Assembly: GCA_964351245.1 (NCBI GenBank)
Contig: CAYGNF010000003.1
Coordinates: 1-60,465 of the forward strand
DNA: 60,465 bases
Direction of reading: 5' to 3'
Origin: JANRKH01 sp964351245
GTDB lineage: Bacteria; Pseudomonadota; Alphaproteobacteria; Rickettsiales; Rickettsiaceae
The position numbers were made by a program, and so were the translations under genes. The notes below the pieces were generated by a model. That model ran no database searches and was not told where the DNA came from. It saw nothing but the letters and a program-made list of their open reading frames with translations. Each line of letters starts with the position of its first letter. Positions within the stretch are counted from its first letter, which is position 1. Below are positions 26,889-35,192 of the stretch, one piece after another.

Positions 26889-27433
26889 GATTCGTCTCCT
26901 ATTTTCTCTGAAAGTGTGTATTTAGCTAGAATCTCATCCAGAGCAACTTGAGTACATAAACCGAGAAATGCAGGATCTCTAGGACGCAAGTTCTTTGTAT
27001 TCCAATGCTCTCTTGATCTTATAGCTTGTATTGTATTTTTGGTTGTACCAATTAATTTAATAATATGCGCGTCATTGATAGCGGGGCAAGTTTTAATGAG
27101 CCATAATATAGCATCAGGCTTATCTTGTCTTCTTACTATAGGAGTGTATCTTGATTTTGATTTTTTTGGGGTATGAATCGCGATTTTATTAATTGCCAGT
27201 TTCAGTGATGCAGTAGGATCTTTTGTGCAGCGCTCTATTTCTTCGTGAGTCAGCTGACTACTAGTGATTGGATTAACTCCTCTCATAGAAATTGCCACAT
27301 CTCCATCTGCTATACCCTTAATTTCAATTTCGTGCATACCGCAAAATCGAGCTATTTGCTCAAAAGTTAGAGATGTATTTTCTACGAGCCATACAGCTGT
27401 AGCTTTAGGCATAACTGGCAAATTATTGCTCAT
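26885..27433 (-). CDS. trcR: cell-cycle transcriptional regulator TrcR (DUF1013)
   Basis: 182 residues. It starts MPKATAVWLVENTSLTFEQIARFCG, the defining pattern of the DUF1013 family, in which a helix-turn-helix follows the Leu-Thr-Phe segment. A second DNA-binding-like region lies at about 110-145 (DAILWLIKTCPAINDAHIIK, then IGTTKNTIQAIRSREHWN). The family is restricted to Alphaproteobacteria and is essential in Caulobacter. It is transcribed with the small lipoprotein gene. The start at 27433 fits the family N-terminus. Confidence 0.88.
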   Translation of the reverse strand: MSNNLPVMPKATAVWLVENTSLTFEQIARFCGMHEIEIKGIADGDVAISMRGVNPITSSQLTHEEIERCTKDPTASLKLAINKIAIHTPKKSKSRYTPIVRRQDKPDAILWLIKTCPAINDAHIIKLIGTTKNTIQAIRSREHWNTKNLRPRDPAFLGLCTQVALDEILAKYTLSEKIGDES

Positions 27434-27516
27434 AAATTTTTATGTATATATTTTATAATCAGAACATCATATATAATAAGATGAACTAAGTCAAGATGTG
27501 AGTGAGGGGAAATGAT

Positions 27517-27592
27517 TGGTGAGCCCGCCGGGATTCGAACCCGGGACACCCTGATTAAAAGTCAAGTGCTCTACCAGCTGAGCTACGGGCTC
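27517..27592 (-). tRNA. tRNA-Lys (anticodon TTT)
   Basis: 76 bases including an encoded CCA. The acceptor stem GAGCCCG/CGGGCTC is perfect. The D-arm GCTC-AGCTGGTA-GAGC, the anticodon loop CTTTTAA and the T-arm CCGGG-TTCGAAT-CCCGG are all standard. Confidence 0.97.
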
Positions 27593-27938
27593 CCTTTGAA
27601 ATTGCTTATTTAGATAACCAAAATCAGTAAGAAATAGATATATGTATCATAAATACTCTAATGTCAAGAAAATACTGCTATATCTATCATTTTTTATAAA
27701 AAAATATAGATAAATCTTATCGTAGCATAATATCATCTTCTAGTGAAATAATATTATACCTTTTTTGAGATAAATAAAAACATTGTTACCCAAGATGATT
27801 ATGTTATTGTGTCTCATTTCAAAAGAGTGTGTAGTATTTTGAGTATACTAGTTTTATCTAAGACTCAATAACTAAGAATCTTAAATATGATATGCGATTT
27901 AAGAACACGAAAAATAACAATTATATAGGTTAATACTA
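27593..27938. other. intergenic region, tRNA-Lys to birA
   Basis: 346 bases, very AT-rich, with no gene seen on either strand. An AT palindrome TTTTTTATAAAAAA lies near 27690. It must hold the promoters of tRNA-Lys (minus) and of the birA-trmJ-holA operon (plus), but no site stands out. Confidence 0.5.
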
Positions 27939-28700
27939 GTGCTCAATAATCTGAAATGGCTTGATAAATTTCATTTTTTATTATTAGATGAAATAGATAG
28001 TACTAATAGTGAAGCTAAAAGAATATCATCTACTGGCCTATCTCCCGATTATTTAGTGATTTGCGCCAAAAGACAGACTCATGGTAGAGGAAGATCTGGG
28101 AATGTATGGGAGTCTATAGATGGAAATCTTTTTATGTCCATCGTTGTGCCTTCTAGCGGTAGTCTTGATACTATGTGTCAGCTTTCTTTCGTTTCGTCTC
28201 TTGCACTAGAGAATGTATTAAGTTCTTTATTTAAATCTCAGAATATCAATACAACTCTAGAGCTAAAATGGCCTAATGATGTATTAATTAATGATAAGAA
28301 AATAGCTGGTATTTTACTAGAATCTGCTGGAGTGAATAATGAGTATATTATTATCGGGATAGGGGTTAATGTCTGCGCATCTCCACAAATTCCAGATAGA
28401 TCAATAACGGATCTACATTCAGAAGGTTTGGTTTTTGTCGAGAAGCATGAAATAATGAATAGATTCATGTCGAATTTTGCAGTATTATACAAAGACTGGA
28501 CCATGAAAGGGTTCTTGCCATTAAGAAAGAAATGGCTTAAAAAGGCCAAGGGTCTAGGTAAGATTATTAGTGTAAATACAGGCACATCTAGAATATCGGG
28601 TAAATTTGTGGATATAGATTTTAAAGGTCAAGCAAGAATAAATATATCAAGTGGACAAGTGCACTCCATAAACACTGGAGAGCTTTTTTTTAGTGAATAA
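27939..28700 (+). CDS. birA: biotin-[acetyl-CoA carboxylase] ligase
   Basis: 253 residues, GTG start. Catalytic core: LDEIDSTNSEAKR, the biotin/AMP loop QTHGRGRSGNVWESIDGNLF, LKWPNDVLINDKKIAGILLE and GIGVNV. The N-terminal helix-turn-helix of E. coli BirA is absent, so this form should attach biotin to carboxylases but not act as a repressor. The final beta-barrel is present (GKFVDIDFKGQARI). Its last 8 bases overlap trmJ. Confidence 0.94.
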   Translation: MLNNLKWLDKFHFLLLDEIDSTNSEAKRISSTGLSPDYLVICAKRQTHGRGRSGNVWESIDGNLFMSIVVPSSGSLDTMCQLSFVSSLALENVLSSLFKSQNINTTLELKWPNDVLINDKKIAGILLESAGVNNEYIIIGIGVNVCASPQIPDRSITDLHSEGLVFVEKHEIMNRFMSNFAVLYKDWTMKGFLPLRKKWLKKAKGLGKIISVNTGTSRISGKFVDIDFKGQARINISSGQVHSINTGELFFSE

Positions 28701-29388
28701 AGAAATTACAATTATTCTATGTCGCCCCCAGCTTGGTGAAAATATAGGCGCTTGTGCTAGGGCTATGAAAAACTTCAGCATAAGTGATCTTCGTATAGTT
28801 GCGCCAAGAGATGGTTGGCCTAGTGAGCAAGCTTTATCTGTATCTGCTGGAGCGTCAGACATCATAGAATCTGCCAAAGTATACACTGAGCTGAAGGATG
28901 CTATAGAAGGTATCGAGTATTTATATGCTACAACTGCTACAAAAAGATATTTGAACAAGAATCACATTTTATCCAAAGAATTACAATCTTCTATTGCTCT
29001 TGGATGCAAGGTTGGTATTTTATTCGGTAGAGAAAATTGGGGCTTAAGTAACGAAGAGATATCATATGCTAATGATATCATCACTATAGATACGGATCCA
29101 AATTTTAGCTCTTTAAATATCGCCCAGAGCGTTCTAGTGGTATGTTACGAATTATTTAAAGCTATCGAAAGGCCGGATTTGCATAACACCCAAGAGATTG
29201 CAACAAAAAACGAGATAGAATATTTTTATGATCATCTATTTCAGGTACTGGAGGCAAAAAACTTTTTTAAAATACCAGAAAAAAAGAGTAGAATGCAAAT
29301 GAATATAAGAAACATTTTTGCAAGAATTGATAAACTATCTAAGAGTGAGATACAAACACTCCGGGGAATTGTTTCCGTAATAAAATAA
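28693..29388 (+). CDS. tRNA/rRNA methyltransferase, TrmJ-like SpoU family
   Basis: 231 residues, GTG start overlapping birA. SpoU/TrmD fold: ILCRPQLGENIGACARAMKNF at the start, RIVAPRDGWPS, LFGRENWGLSNEEI in the middle, and the knotted SAM-site segment NFSSLNIAQSVLVVCYELF. TrmJ methylates the 2'-O of position 32 in several tRNAs; a related LasT/TrmH role is possible. It lies between birA and holA in one operon. Confidence 0.87.
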   Translation: MNKEITIILCRPQLGENIGACARAMKNFSISDLRIVAPRDGWPSEQALSVSAGASDIIESAKVYTELKDAIEGIEYLYATTATKRYLNKNHILSKELQSSIALGCKVGILFGRENWGLSNEEISYANDIITIDTDPNFSSLNIAQSVLVVCYELFKAIERPDLHNTQEIATKNEIEYFYDHLFQVLEAKNFFKIPEKKSRMQMNIRNIFARIDKLSKSEIQTLRGIVSVIK

Positions 29389-29394
29389 ATTTTA

Positions 29395-30363
29395 ATGAAA
29401 TATTATCCAAGTAACATTAATCAGGTGATAACTAAAATCACATTAAAACAAATCAGCTCTATTTTGCTATATGGACCAGATAGAGGAATGATCTCGGATA
29501 TAGTGAGTCAATTAACAAAAAAACTTAACGCAAGAATTGCTACAGCTAATAATTATACCGACCTTAGCTCTTCCTTGAATAACACTAGTATGTTCAATCA
29601 AAAAGAGATTATAAAGATATCCTCAGAATTGAAGCTCCACGAAGATGCAAAATCACTCCTTCAGAAATATCATAGCAATTTCCCTTTGATTATAGCAGAA
29701 GATCTTGCTCCGGCAAATGCATTACGTAAGTTTTACGAGGGATCAGAATCTCTTGCCGCTGTAGCGTGTTATCCAGACGATGAAAATGCTATAAGGAGAA
29801 TGATATCACAAAAATGCGCATATTATAATCAACAGATTACCACAAGAGCAATCTCATTTTTATCAAGCTCTCTTGGGGGGGATAGATTAATGATATTAAG
29901 TGAATTAGAGAAGCTATTTTTGTATATGCGCAACGTTCACACGATTGATGTAGCAGATTGCGAAAAAATTATCTCCAAATCTTCTAATCACAATGCCGAT
30001 AATCTGTGTATTGCATATGGAGTTCTAGATGCCCAGGAATATTTAAGAGAGCAAGATGCTCTTCTTACTAACTCAATAAGCGAAATTTGGATTATACGAG
30101 CCCTAGGGCGCTACTATCTTAATATACTTAAGGTGAAGTTATATATTGAGGATGGATTATCTGTCGCAAGCTCAATGAATTTATTGAAGCCCTCTATTTT
30201 TTTTAAATATGCAGAAGGATTCAAGAAATCTGTTGCCCAGAATTCTATCAGGGCAATATCTAAATCTTTAGATTTATTTATCAAAGCAGAAATAGATGCA
30301 AAAAATGGCTTAGGACATCAGGCTTTGGAGTTAATATTTATAGAAAGATTTTTACGCAAGTAG
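29395..30363 (+). CDS. holA: DNA polymerase III delta subunit
   Basis: 322 residues with HolA-type layout: an N-terminal region of AAA+ fold with a degenerate P-loop (SSILLYGPDRGMISDIVSQL), the segment FPLIIAEDLAPANALRKFYE, AAVACYPDDENAIRRMI, and a helical C-terminal domain (FLSSSLGGDRLMILSELEKL, then KNGLGHQALELIFIERFL). It opens the sliding clamp as part of the clamp loader. It starts 6 bases after trmJ. Confidence 0.9.
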   Translation: MKYYPSNINQVITKITLKQISSILLYGPDRGMISDIVSQLTKKLNARIATANNYTDLSSSLNNTSMFNQKEIIKISSELKLHEDAKSLLQKYHSNFPLIIAEDLAPANALRKFYEGSESLAAVACYPDDENAIRRMISQKCAYYNQQITTRAISFLSSSLGGDRLMILSELEKLFLYMRNVHTIDVADCEKIISKSSNHNADNLCIAYGVLDAQEYLREQDALLTNSISEIWIIRALGRYYLNILKVKLYIEDGLSVASSMNLLKPSIFFKYAEGFKKSVAQNSIRAISKSLDLFIKAEIDAKNGLGHQALELIFIERFLRK

Positions 30364-30425
30364 AGCGCAGAGTAATAGGTGATCTGTTTAGACAAAAACT
30401 TTATAGGTATAAAATTTATTAGTAG

Positions 30426-30500
30426 TGGTGCCGGATGTCGGATTTGAACTGACGACCTACCGCTTACAAGGCGGTTGCTCTACCACTGAGCTAATCCGGC
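30426..30500 (-). tRNA. tRNA-Thr (anticodon TGT)
   Basis: 75 bases including an encoded CCA. The acceptor stem GCCGGAT/ATCCGGC is perfect, the anticodon stem is ACCGC/GCGGT, and the loop CTTGTAA gives TGT. The T-stem has one A.C mismatch next to its closing pair, which I recall also in the E. coli tRNA of this type. Confidence 0.96.
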
Positions 30501-30686
30501 TTAAGTTTTTTGGGCTCTAATTTGGCGATTATTAGTATTAATCGATTTTCTACTTAGAGCGATGTAAAACATGGTATGTTATAATGATTTTTATACATAA
30601 CAGGTTTGTACTTATAGAATATCAATATATTCATCACTAACGCAAAAATGCCTTAGTATTTTAGGTGGTACTAACCGTAGTAATTA

Positions 30687-31043
30687 TTAGTCAGTAGTCG
30701 CTTCAGTCGTTTCCTTCTTTGCTACTTTATCTGCTAAGCGAATATTGTTGCCATTAGTTCTCCTAGCGGATGCTTTTTTGATGAAATTTGGCAAAGTAAT
30801 ATCTGCTTTCTCTATAAAGTTTGCAACTTTATCTGAAGGTTGTGCACCTTGAGACAACCAGTAAGATACTCTATCTAGCTTCATTGAAATTCTGGTTTTA
30901 TCATCTTTTGGTAATAGAGGATTATATGTCCCTAATTTTTCGATAAAATCACCATCTCTAGGCGCTCTTGAGTTTGCTACCACAATACGATAAAAAGGAC
31001 GATTTTTAGAGCCTCCTCTCGCTAAACGAATTTTTGTTGCCAT
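30687..31043 (-). CDS. rpsP: 30S ribosomal protein S16
   Basis: 118 residues, starting MATKIRLARGGSKNRPFYRIVVANSRAPRDG-type, the S16 signature; the core runs EKLGTYNPLLPKDD and RVSYWLSQGAQPSDKV. The C-terminal 25 residues form a basic tail (KASARRTNGNNIRLADKVAKK). It follows rpmG by 15 bases on the same strand. The usual partner rimM/trmD genes are not here. Confidence 0.97.
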   Translation of the reverse strand: MATKIRLARGGSKNRPFYRIVVANSRAPRDGDFIEKLGTYNPLLPKDDKTRISMKLDRVSYWLSQGAQPSDKVANFIEKADITLPNFIKKASARRTNGNNIRLADKVAKKETTEATTD

Positions 31044-31058
31044 AATTACTAATCGACC

Positions 31059-31229
31059 TTATTTTATTTTTTCCTCTTTAAAAACTACGTGCTTACGGAC
31101 TTTAGGATCATATTTTCTGAAGGAAAGCTTTTCTGTCTGGGTTTTTGGATTTCTTTTTTTTACTAAGAAATAGCCAGTACCGGCAGTGCTCACAAGTCTT
31201 ACAAGTAAATTTTTATTTTTTTTTGCCAT
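31059..31229 (-). CDS. rpmG: 50S ribosomal protein L33
   Basis: 56 residues, read directly from the minus strand. It begins MAKKNKNLLVRLVSTAGTGY, continues FLVKKRNPKTQTEKLSFRKY and ends DPKVRKHVVFKEEKIK. This is the non-zinc form of L33, without the Cys pairs. It is the first gene of a two-gene unit with rpsP. Confidence 0.96.
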   Translation of the reverse strand: MAKKNKNLLVRLVSTAGTGYFLVKKRNPKTQTEKLSFRKYDPKVRKHVVFKEEKIK

Positions 31230-31607
31230 GTCCGAAGTCCATGCTATAATTTAATTATTGAAGAGGAATCATAGCAAAAGATATGATTTCGTCAAGGGGT
31301 TTTTGTCTATCACTATTACTAATTTTTATAGAACTGAGTAATTATATTTGACAGTATCAAACCAAAAGCTGTTCCAGGGTTTCTGAGCAATGTAGATCCT
31401 ATGTTACTTCCCTATATTCTTTGATATATATCAAGTAAGTCTAGTGATCCAAGATACAAACATTTGCAATTAAATCAACAATTGCTGCATCTATTCAAAA
31501 AACCCCTTGCTATGTTCTTGGATTTTTTATATAAATCTTTGGTTATTAAGTACATTACTGCAATACAGCTTATTTAGTAACTACATAATAATAAGATTGC
31601 GTAATTC
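31230..31607. other. intergenic region, rpmG to tRNA-Phe
   Basis: 378 bases with no gene seen. It holds an inverted repeat pair, CAAGGGGTTTTTG at 31293-31305 and its near-perfect complement at 31496-31509, about 190 bases apart. A perfect palindrome TTGATATATATCAA lies at 31421-31434 between them. Confidence 0.6.
31293..31509. repeat. 217-base segment bounded by 13-14 base inverted repeats
   Basis: The left arm CAAGGGGTTTTTG (31293-31305) matches the reverse complement of the right arm CAAAAAACCCCTTG (31496-31509), apart from one extra base in the T/A run. The inside encodes nothing. It could be a small non-autonomous mobile element or its remnant. No convincing target-site duplication flanks it. 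Confidence 0.4.
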
Positions 31608-31683
31608 GGCTCGGTAGCTCAGTTGGTAGAGCAAAGGACTGAAAATCCTTGTGTCGCCGGTTCGATCCCGGCCCAAGCCACCA
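31608..31683 (+). tRNA. tRNA-Phe (anticodon GAA)
   Basis: 76 bases including an encoded CCA. The anticodon arm is AAGGA-CTGAAAA-TCCTT and the T-arm GCCGG-TTCGATC-CCGGC. The acceptor stem is GGCTCGG/CCAAGCC, leaving one C.A mismatch at the fifth pair. Otherwise it is a normal tRNA. Confidence 0.96.
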
Positions 31684-31797
31684 TTACATATACGTAACAC
31701 CACTAGACTAATTTCTATTCACGCTATAAAATAGCTTGATATATTACACAAATCTCGTGTAAAATTTTTAACTTGGTCTTTATTAATTAATGAGAGT

Positions 31798-33165
31798 ATG
31801 AATAGTTCCCCCTCGCAAATTCATGGCGCTAACTTAGGTGTAATAAACAGAGTATCAAATCTCTCGGCATTATTTCTGTTAGGGTTAATGTTTATCGGTA
31901 TTCTATCTTTTTCTATCAGAAATTATATCACCCATAGAATGATTTTTGATATCTATTCTGATAGATTTTTTGAATTTGAGGAAGAAGAAGCAAAAACAGA
32001 AGTCCGCATTAAAAAAGGCGATAGTTTAAAGAAAGTACTAGTTGAGCAAAATACCTCTCAAAAAGACATAGCATCAATACTATCTGCTATAAAAGCCGCC
32101 AAAATAGACATCAAGCTGAAACCTAGTGACACTATTGCTTTTGACCACGTCATATCTGACATTGAGGATAATACGCCTGATCAGTATAATGATACTGCTA
32201 ATGCTTATCTCAAGAAGATTACTATTACAAGCGGGAGTACTAGAAGCATAATTATCACCAAAAATAATGAATCTTTTGTCGCCGAAGAAGTTAAAACAAA
32301 GCTCATCAAAAAATATGCTTATAAGACTATATATATAGAAAGCGCATTAGCGCCATCTATGTTAAAATACGGCATTGGCAGACAAAATGTGCATGATATA
32401 ATCAACGCATATAGCTGTAAAGTCGATTTTCAGAGGCAGATTCAACCAAGGGACTTTATTAAAGTCCTAATAGAGCAATTTTATAATGAAGACGGTCAAT
32501 TTTTGCATAACGGGAAAGTAATATTCTCATCTTTAAATTTGCGAGGCCAGGACCATAATATCTATTTATTCAAAAATAATAAACCAGGATCTCATGAATA
32601 TTATTCAGAAACTGGTCAAAGTGTAAAAAGGAGTTTGTTGCGCACTCCAATAAGTTCATCGCGCATTTCTTCTAAATTTGGTAAAAGGCAAGATCCGCTG
32701 CATGGTTTCACTAAAATGCACAAAGGAGTAGACTTCTCAGCGCCTACTGGCACCCCCATACTCGCATCAGGAGATGGTATAGTGAAGGAGATGGGGTATA
32801 GAGGCGCATACGGTAATATTATAAAAATAAAGCATAACTCATCAATCACTACTGCTTATGCGCATGCATCAAAATTTGCATCAAATCTCAAAATAGGCTC
32901 ACGAGTAAAACAAGGGCAGATCATCGCTTATGTCGGTAAAACAGGCAGAGCTACAGGACCGCACTGTCATTTCGAAGTCATTATCAATGGTAAGCATGTT
33001 AATCCTCTGTCTATGCAGACCACTCCAGGAGCAGCTCTAAAAAACAAAGATCTCACTTTGTTTGAAAAGCAGAAATCTCAAATTAAGCAATTATTATCCA
33101 CGATCCATACTACTTCTTCTGCTGTGGAGTTTAGTAGTCTAGAGAATTTTTATACTGAAAAGTAA
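31798..33165 (+). CDS. M23 family peptidase, membrane-anchored
   Basis: 455 residues. One membrane anchor near residues 22-42 is followed by a coiled/linker region with an OapA/LysM-like segment (VRIKKGDSLKKVLVEQNTS). The LytM/M23 domain covers about residues 290-400. Zinc ligands are visible: His308 and Asp312 in HKGVD, and His389/His391 in HCHFE. YAHAS and GRATGPHCHFEV are further family marks. It should cut peptide cross-links in peptidoglycan from the periplasm and help cell division or remodelling. That agrees with a thin but existing wall, as flagellar rings also need one. It is monocistronic, 114 bases after tRNA-Phe. Confidence 0.92.
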   Translation: MNSSPSQIHGANLGVINRVSNLSALFLLGLMFIGILSFSIRNYITHRMIFDIYSDRFFEFEEEEAKTEVRIKKGDSLKKVLVEQNTSQKDIASILSAIKAAKIDIKLKPSDTIAFDHVISDIEDNTPDQYNDTANAYLKKITITSGSTRSIIITKNNESFVAEEVKTKLIKKYAYKTIYIESALAPSMLKYGIGRQNVHDIINAYSCKVDFQRQIQPRDFIKVLIEQFYNEDGQFLHNGKVIFSSLNLRGQDHNIYLFKNNKPGSHEYYSETGQSVKRSLLRTPISSSRISSKFGKRQDPLHGFTKMHKGVDFSAPTGTPILASGDGIVKEMGYRGAYGNIIKIKHNSSITTAYAHASKFASNLKIGSRVKQGQIIAYVGKTGRATGPHCHFEVIINGKHVNPLSMQTTPGAALKNKDLTLFEKQKSQIKQLLSTIHTTSSAVEFSSLENFYTEK

Positions 33166-33376
33166 TTATAGATCTTGCTTTTGTGATGCATGAATGTACA
33201 TAGATGCGCTATAAAATGATCTTTATAGACTTGCTGTATTGAATATTCTGTAGAATCATTAATATACTAATAAAATAAAATACCGGATTTATTAAACAAA
33301 CTATCCATAATATATTGAAATTAATTTTAGTTAGTATAAAATTGGGCCTAGAATTATACAAATGAAGAGAAGCTGA

Positions 33377-33982
33377 ATGACTGACTTATTCGTAGGTAAA
33401 ACTGCTCCAAATTTTACAGCAAAAGCCGTAATGACCGACAATACTATACAAAATGATTTTAATGCTGAATCATATTTTAAGAACACACGGGGAATTATTT
33501 TCTTTTATCCCCTGGATTTTACTTTTGTATGCCCTTCTGAAATCATATCTTTTCATAACAGAATCAGCGAATTTACATCTAGAAAAACAAAGATAGTTGG
33601 AATTTCTGTAGATTCTCATTTTTCCCACCTTGCTTGGAAAAATGCTCCATATAATAAAGGAGGGATTGGTAGAATACAATTTCCACTAGTATCGGATTTA
33701 AATAAATCTATTTCTAAAGATTATAGAGTTTTAAATGACGAAGGTATTTCTATGAGAGGTACGTTTTTTATAGACGAAAACTTCGTGTTAAGGCATATGA
33801 TAGTTAATGATTTATCTATAGGAAGAAGCACTGACGAAGCCCTAAGAATAATTGATGCATGGGATCATTTTTGTGAGCATGGCGAAGTATGTCCAGCTGG
33901 ATGGCGTAAAGGTGAAGAAGCGATGCAGGCAACTCAAGAAGGAGTCTCAGATTATCTTGCATCTAATGCAGATAAGCTATAA
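33377..33982 (+). CDS. typical 2-Cys peroxiredoxin
   Basis: 201 residues, AhpC/Prx1 family. The peroxidatic Cys52 sits in DFTFVCPSEI and the resolving Cys172 in EVCPAGWRKGEEAM. Both are intact. It reduces hydrogen peroxide and organic peroxides with thioredoxin or AhpF-like partners. It is followed after 15 bases by dprA, which may be read through. The 211 bases upstream hold no gene. Confidence 0.95.
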   Translation: MTDLFVGKTAPNFTAKAVMTDNTIQNDFNAESYFKNTRGIIFFYPLDFTFVCPSEIISFHNRISEFTSRKTKIVGISVDSHFSHLAWKNAPYNKGGIGRIQFPLVSDLNKSISKDYRVLNDEGISMRGTFFIDENFVLRHMIVNDLSIGRSTDEALRIIDAWDHFCEHGEVCPAGWRKGEEAMQATQEGVSDYLASNADKL

Positions 33983-33997
33983 TAGTATCCTGTATAA

Positions 33998-35125
33998 ATG
34001 CTGTCTATTCTGAAAAAAACATCCTACAAAGAGGATGATACATTAGTGAATATACTCAGATTAATCAGATCTGATAATATTGGACCAAAAACGTTTCACA
34101 ATCTAGTGAAATATTATGGCAACCCGAATGCTGCACTAGAACATTTGCCTGAGTTTATCAAAAGATCTAGAGGCAAGATTAAGATATGCACTCAATCTAC
34201 TGCTCTAGAGGAGATTGAGAAGCTAATGAAGCTAGACGCAAATCTCATTACATATCAGGATGCCAAATATTCTAGATTGCTTGGTAGTATTGATAACTGC
34301 CCGCCTATCCTCTCGTATAAAGGTAATATTGAATTGATGCAGAGCAAAGTAGTATCTATAGTTGGATCTAGAAATTGCTCTATTTCTGGTAAACAAATGG
34401 CGGCTAAAATTGCCAACGAACTATCAAAATACGATGTTGCAATATGCTCTGGTCTTGCTAGGGGGATTGATACGGTAGCTCATGAATCTTCTATGCCAAA
34501 TACAATATCAGTGATTGCAGGAGGTATAGATAATATATACCCACCAGAAAATCATAGATTATATGCAGATATTGCTCAAAATGGTCTATTACTCGCTGAA
34601 TTACCGATTGGTAGCGTACCTCTTGCTAGGCATTTTCCACAAAGAAATAGAATTATCTCTGGCCTGAGTCATGCTGTGGTAATTATAGAAGCAGGACTAA
34701 GTTCTGGCTCTCTTATTACTGCGAAATTTGCACTGGAGCAGAATAGAGAGGTATTTGCATGCCCAGGTTTTCCCCTAGATCCCAGATGCAAAGGTAGCAA
34801 CAAATTAATTAAAGATGGAGCACAATTACTCGAATCTTCAGAAGAGATCTTAGAATATTTAAATACTAATGCTTCTTATGCAGCTGAAGAGGAGGGTAGT
34901 AATGTAAAATTTGTACCTATATTTAGAGCGGTTGATGAATCTCTTCTAAATGACAAAAATAGACAAGCTGTTTTGAATTTACTATCTGCAACGCCTGTGA
35001 GCCTGGAGGAGATAGCTCAGCATCTTGATCTCCCATTCCCTATTATTCTCACTATATTACTTGAATATGAACTTCAAGGTAAAATCTGCTCCATAGGCAA
35101 AAACAAATATTCTTTGAATTTTTAG
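33998..35125 (+). CDS. dprA: DNA-processing protein DprA
   Basis: 375 residues. It has an N-terminal SAM-like domain (IRSDNIGPKTFHNLVKYYG), a Rossmann core (VGSRNCSISGKQMA, GLARGIDTVAHESSM, IAGGIDNIYPPENHRLY, FPQRNRIISGLSHAVVIIEA, SGSLITAKFALEQNREVFA) and a C-terminal winged helix (about 310-375). DprA loads RecA on incoming single-stranded DNA during transformation. With comF at 56.6 kb it is one of two competence-type genes in the window. No membrane channel gene (comEC) is present here. Confidence 0.95.
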   Translation: MLSILKKTSYKEDDTLVNILRLIRSDNIGPKTFHNLVKYYGNPNAALEHLPEFIKRSRGKIKICTQSTALEEIEKLMKLDANLITYQDAKYSRLLGSIDNCPPILSYKGNIELMQSKVVSIVGSRNCSISGKQMAAKIANELSKYDVAICSGLARGIDTVAHESSMPNTISVIAGGIDNIYPPENHRLYADIAQNGLLLAELPIGSVPLARHFPQRNRIISGLSHAVVIIEAGLSSGSLITAKFALEQNREVFACPGFPLDPRCKGSNKLIKDGAQLLESSEEILEYLNTNASYAAEEEGSNVKFVPIFRAVDESLLNDKNRQAVLNLLSATPVSLEEIAQHLDLPFPIILTILLEYELQGKICSIGKNKYSLNF

Positions 35126-35139
35126 ATAGTATATTGTTT

Positions 35140-35157
35140 TTGGCATAATAATTGCTT
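35140..35157 (+). promoter_or_regulatory. sigma-54 promoter of fliK-flgD
   Basis: The site reads TTGGCATAATAATTGCTT: GG at 35142-35143 and GC at 35154-35155, exactly 10 bases apart, with the TTGGCA and TTGCT contexts of the sigma-54 consensus. It lies about 36 bases before the fliK start. A sigma-54 activator (FlbD-like) is encoded at 1.7-2.95 kb. The spacing and both elements fit; activator-binding sites were not identified. Confidence 0.7.
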
Positions 35158-35192
35158 GCTTGAAAAGGAGTAATAAGTAAGCAGGATGCATT

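Noticed and set aside
26716..26925. 69-codon plus-strand frame opposite the small lipoprotein
   Set aside because: It is antisense to the lipoprotein gene and the trcR end, whose overlap, lipobox and end motif make the minus strand the better choice.
30426..30500. A.C mismatch in the T-stem of tRNA-Thr as a sign of decay
   Set aside because: From memory, the E. coli tRNA-Thr with the same anticodon has this mismatch too, so it is not evidence of erosion here.
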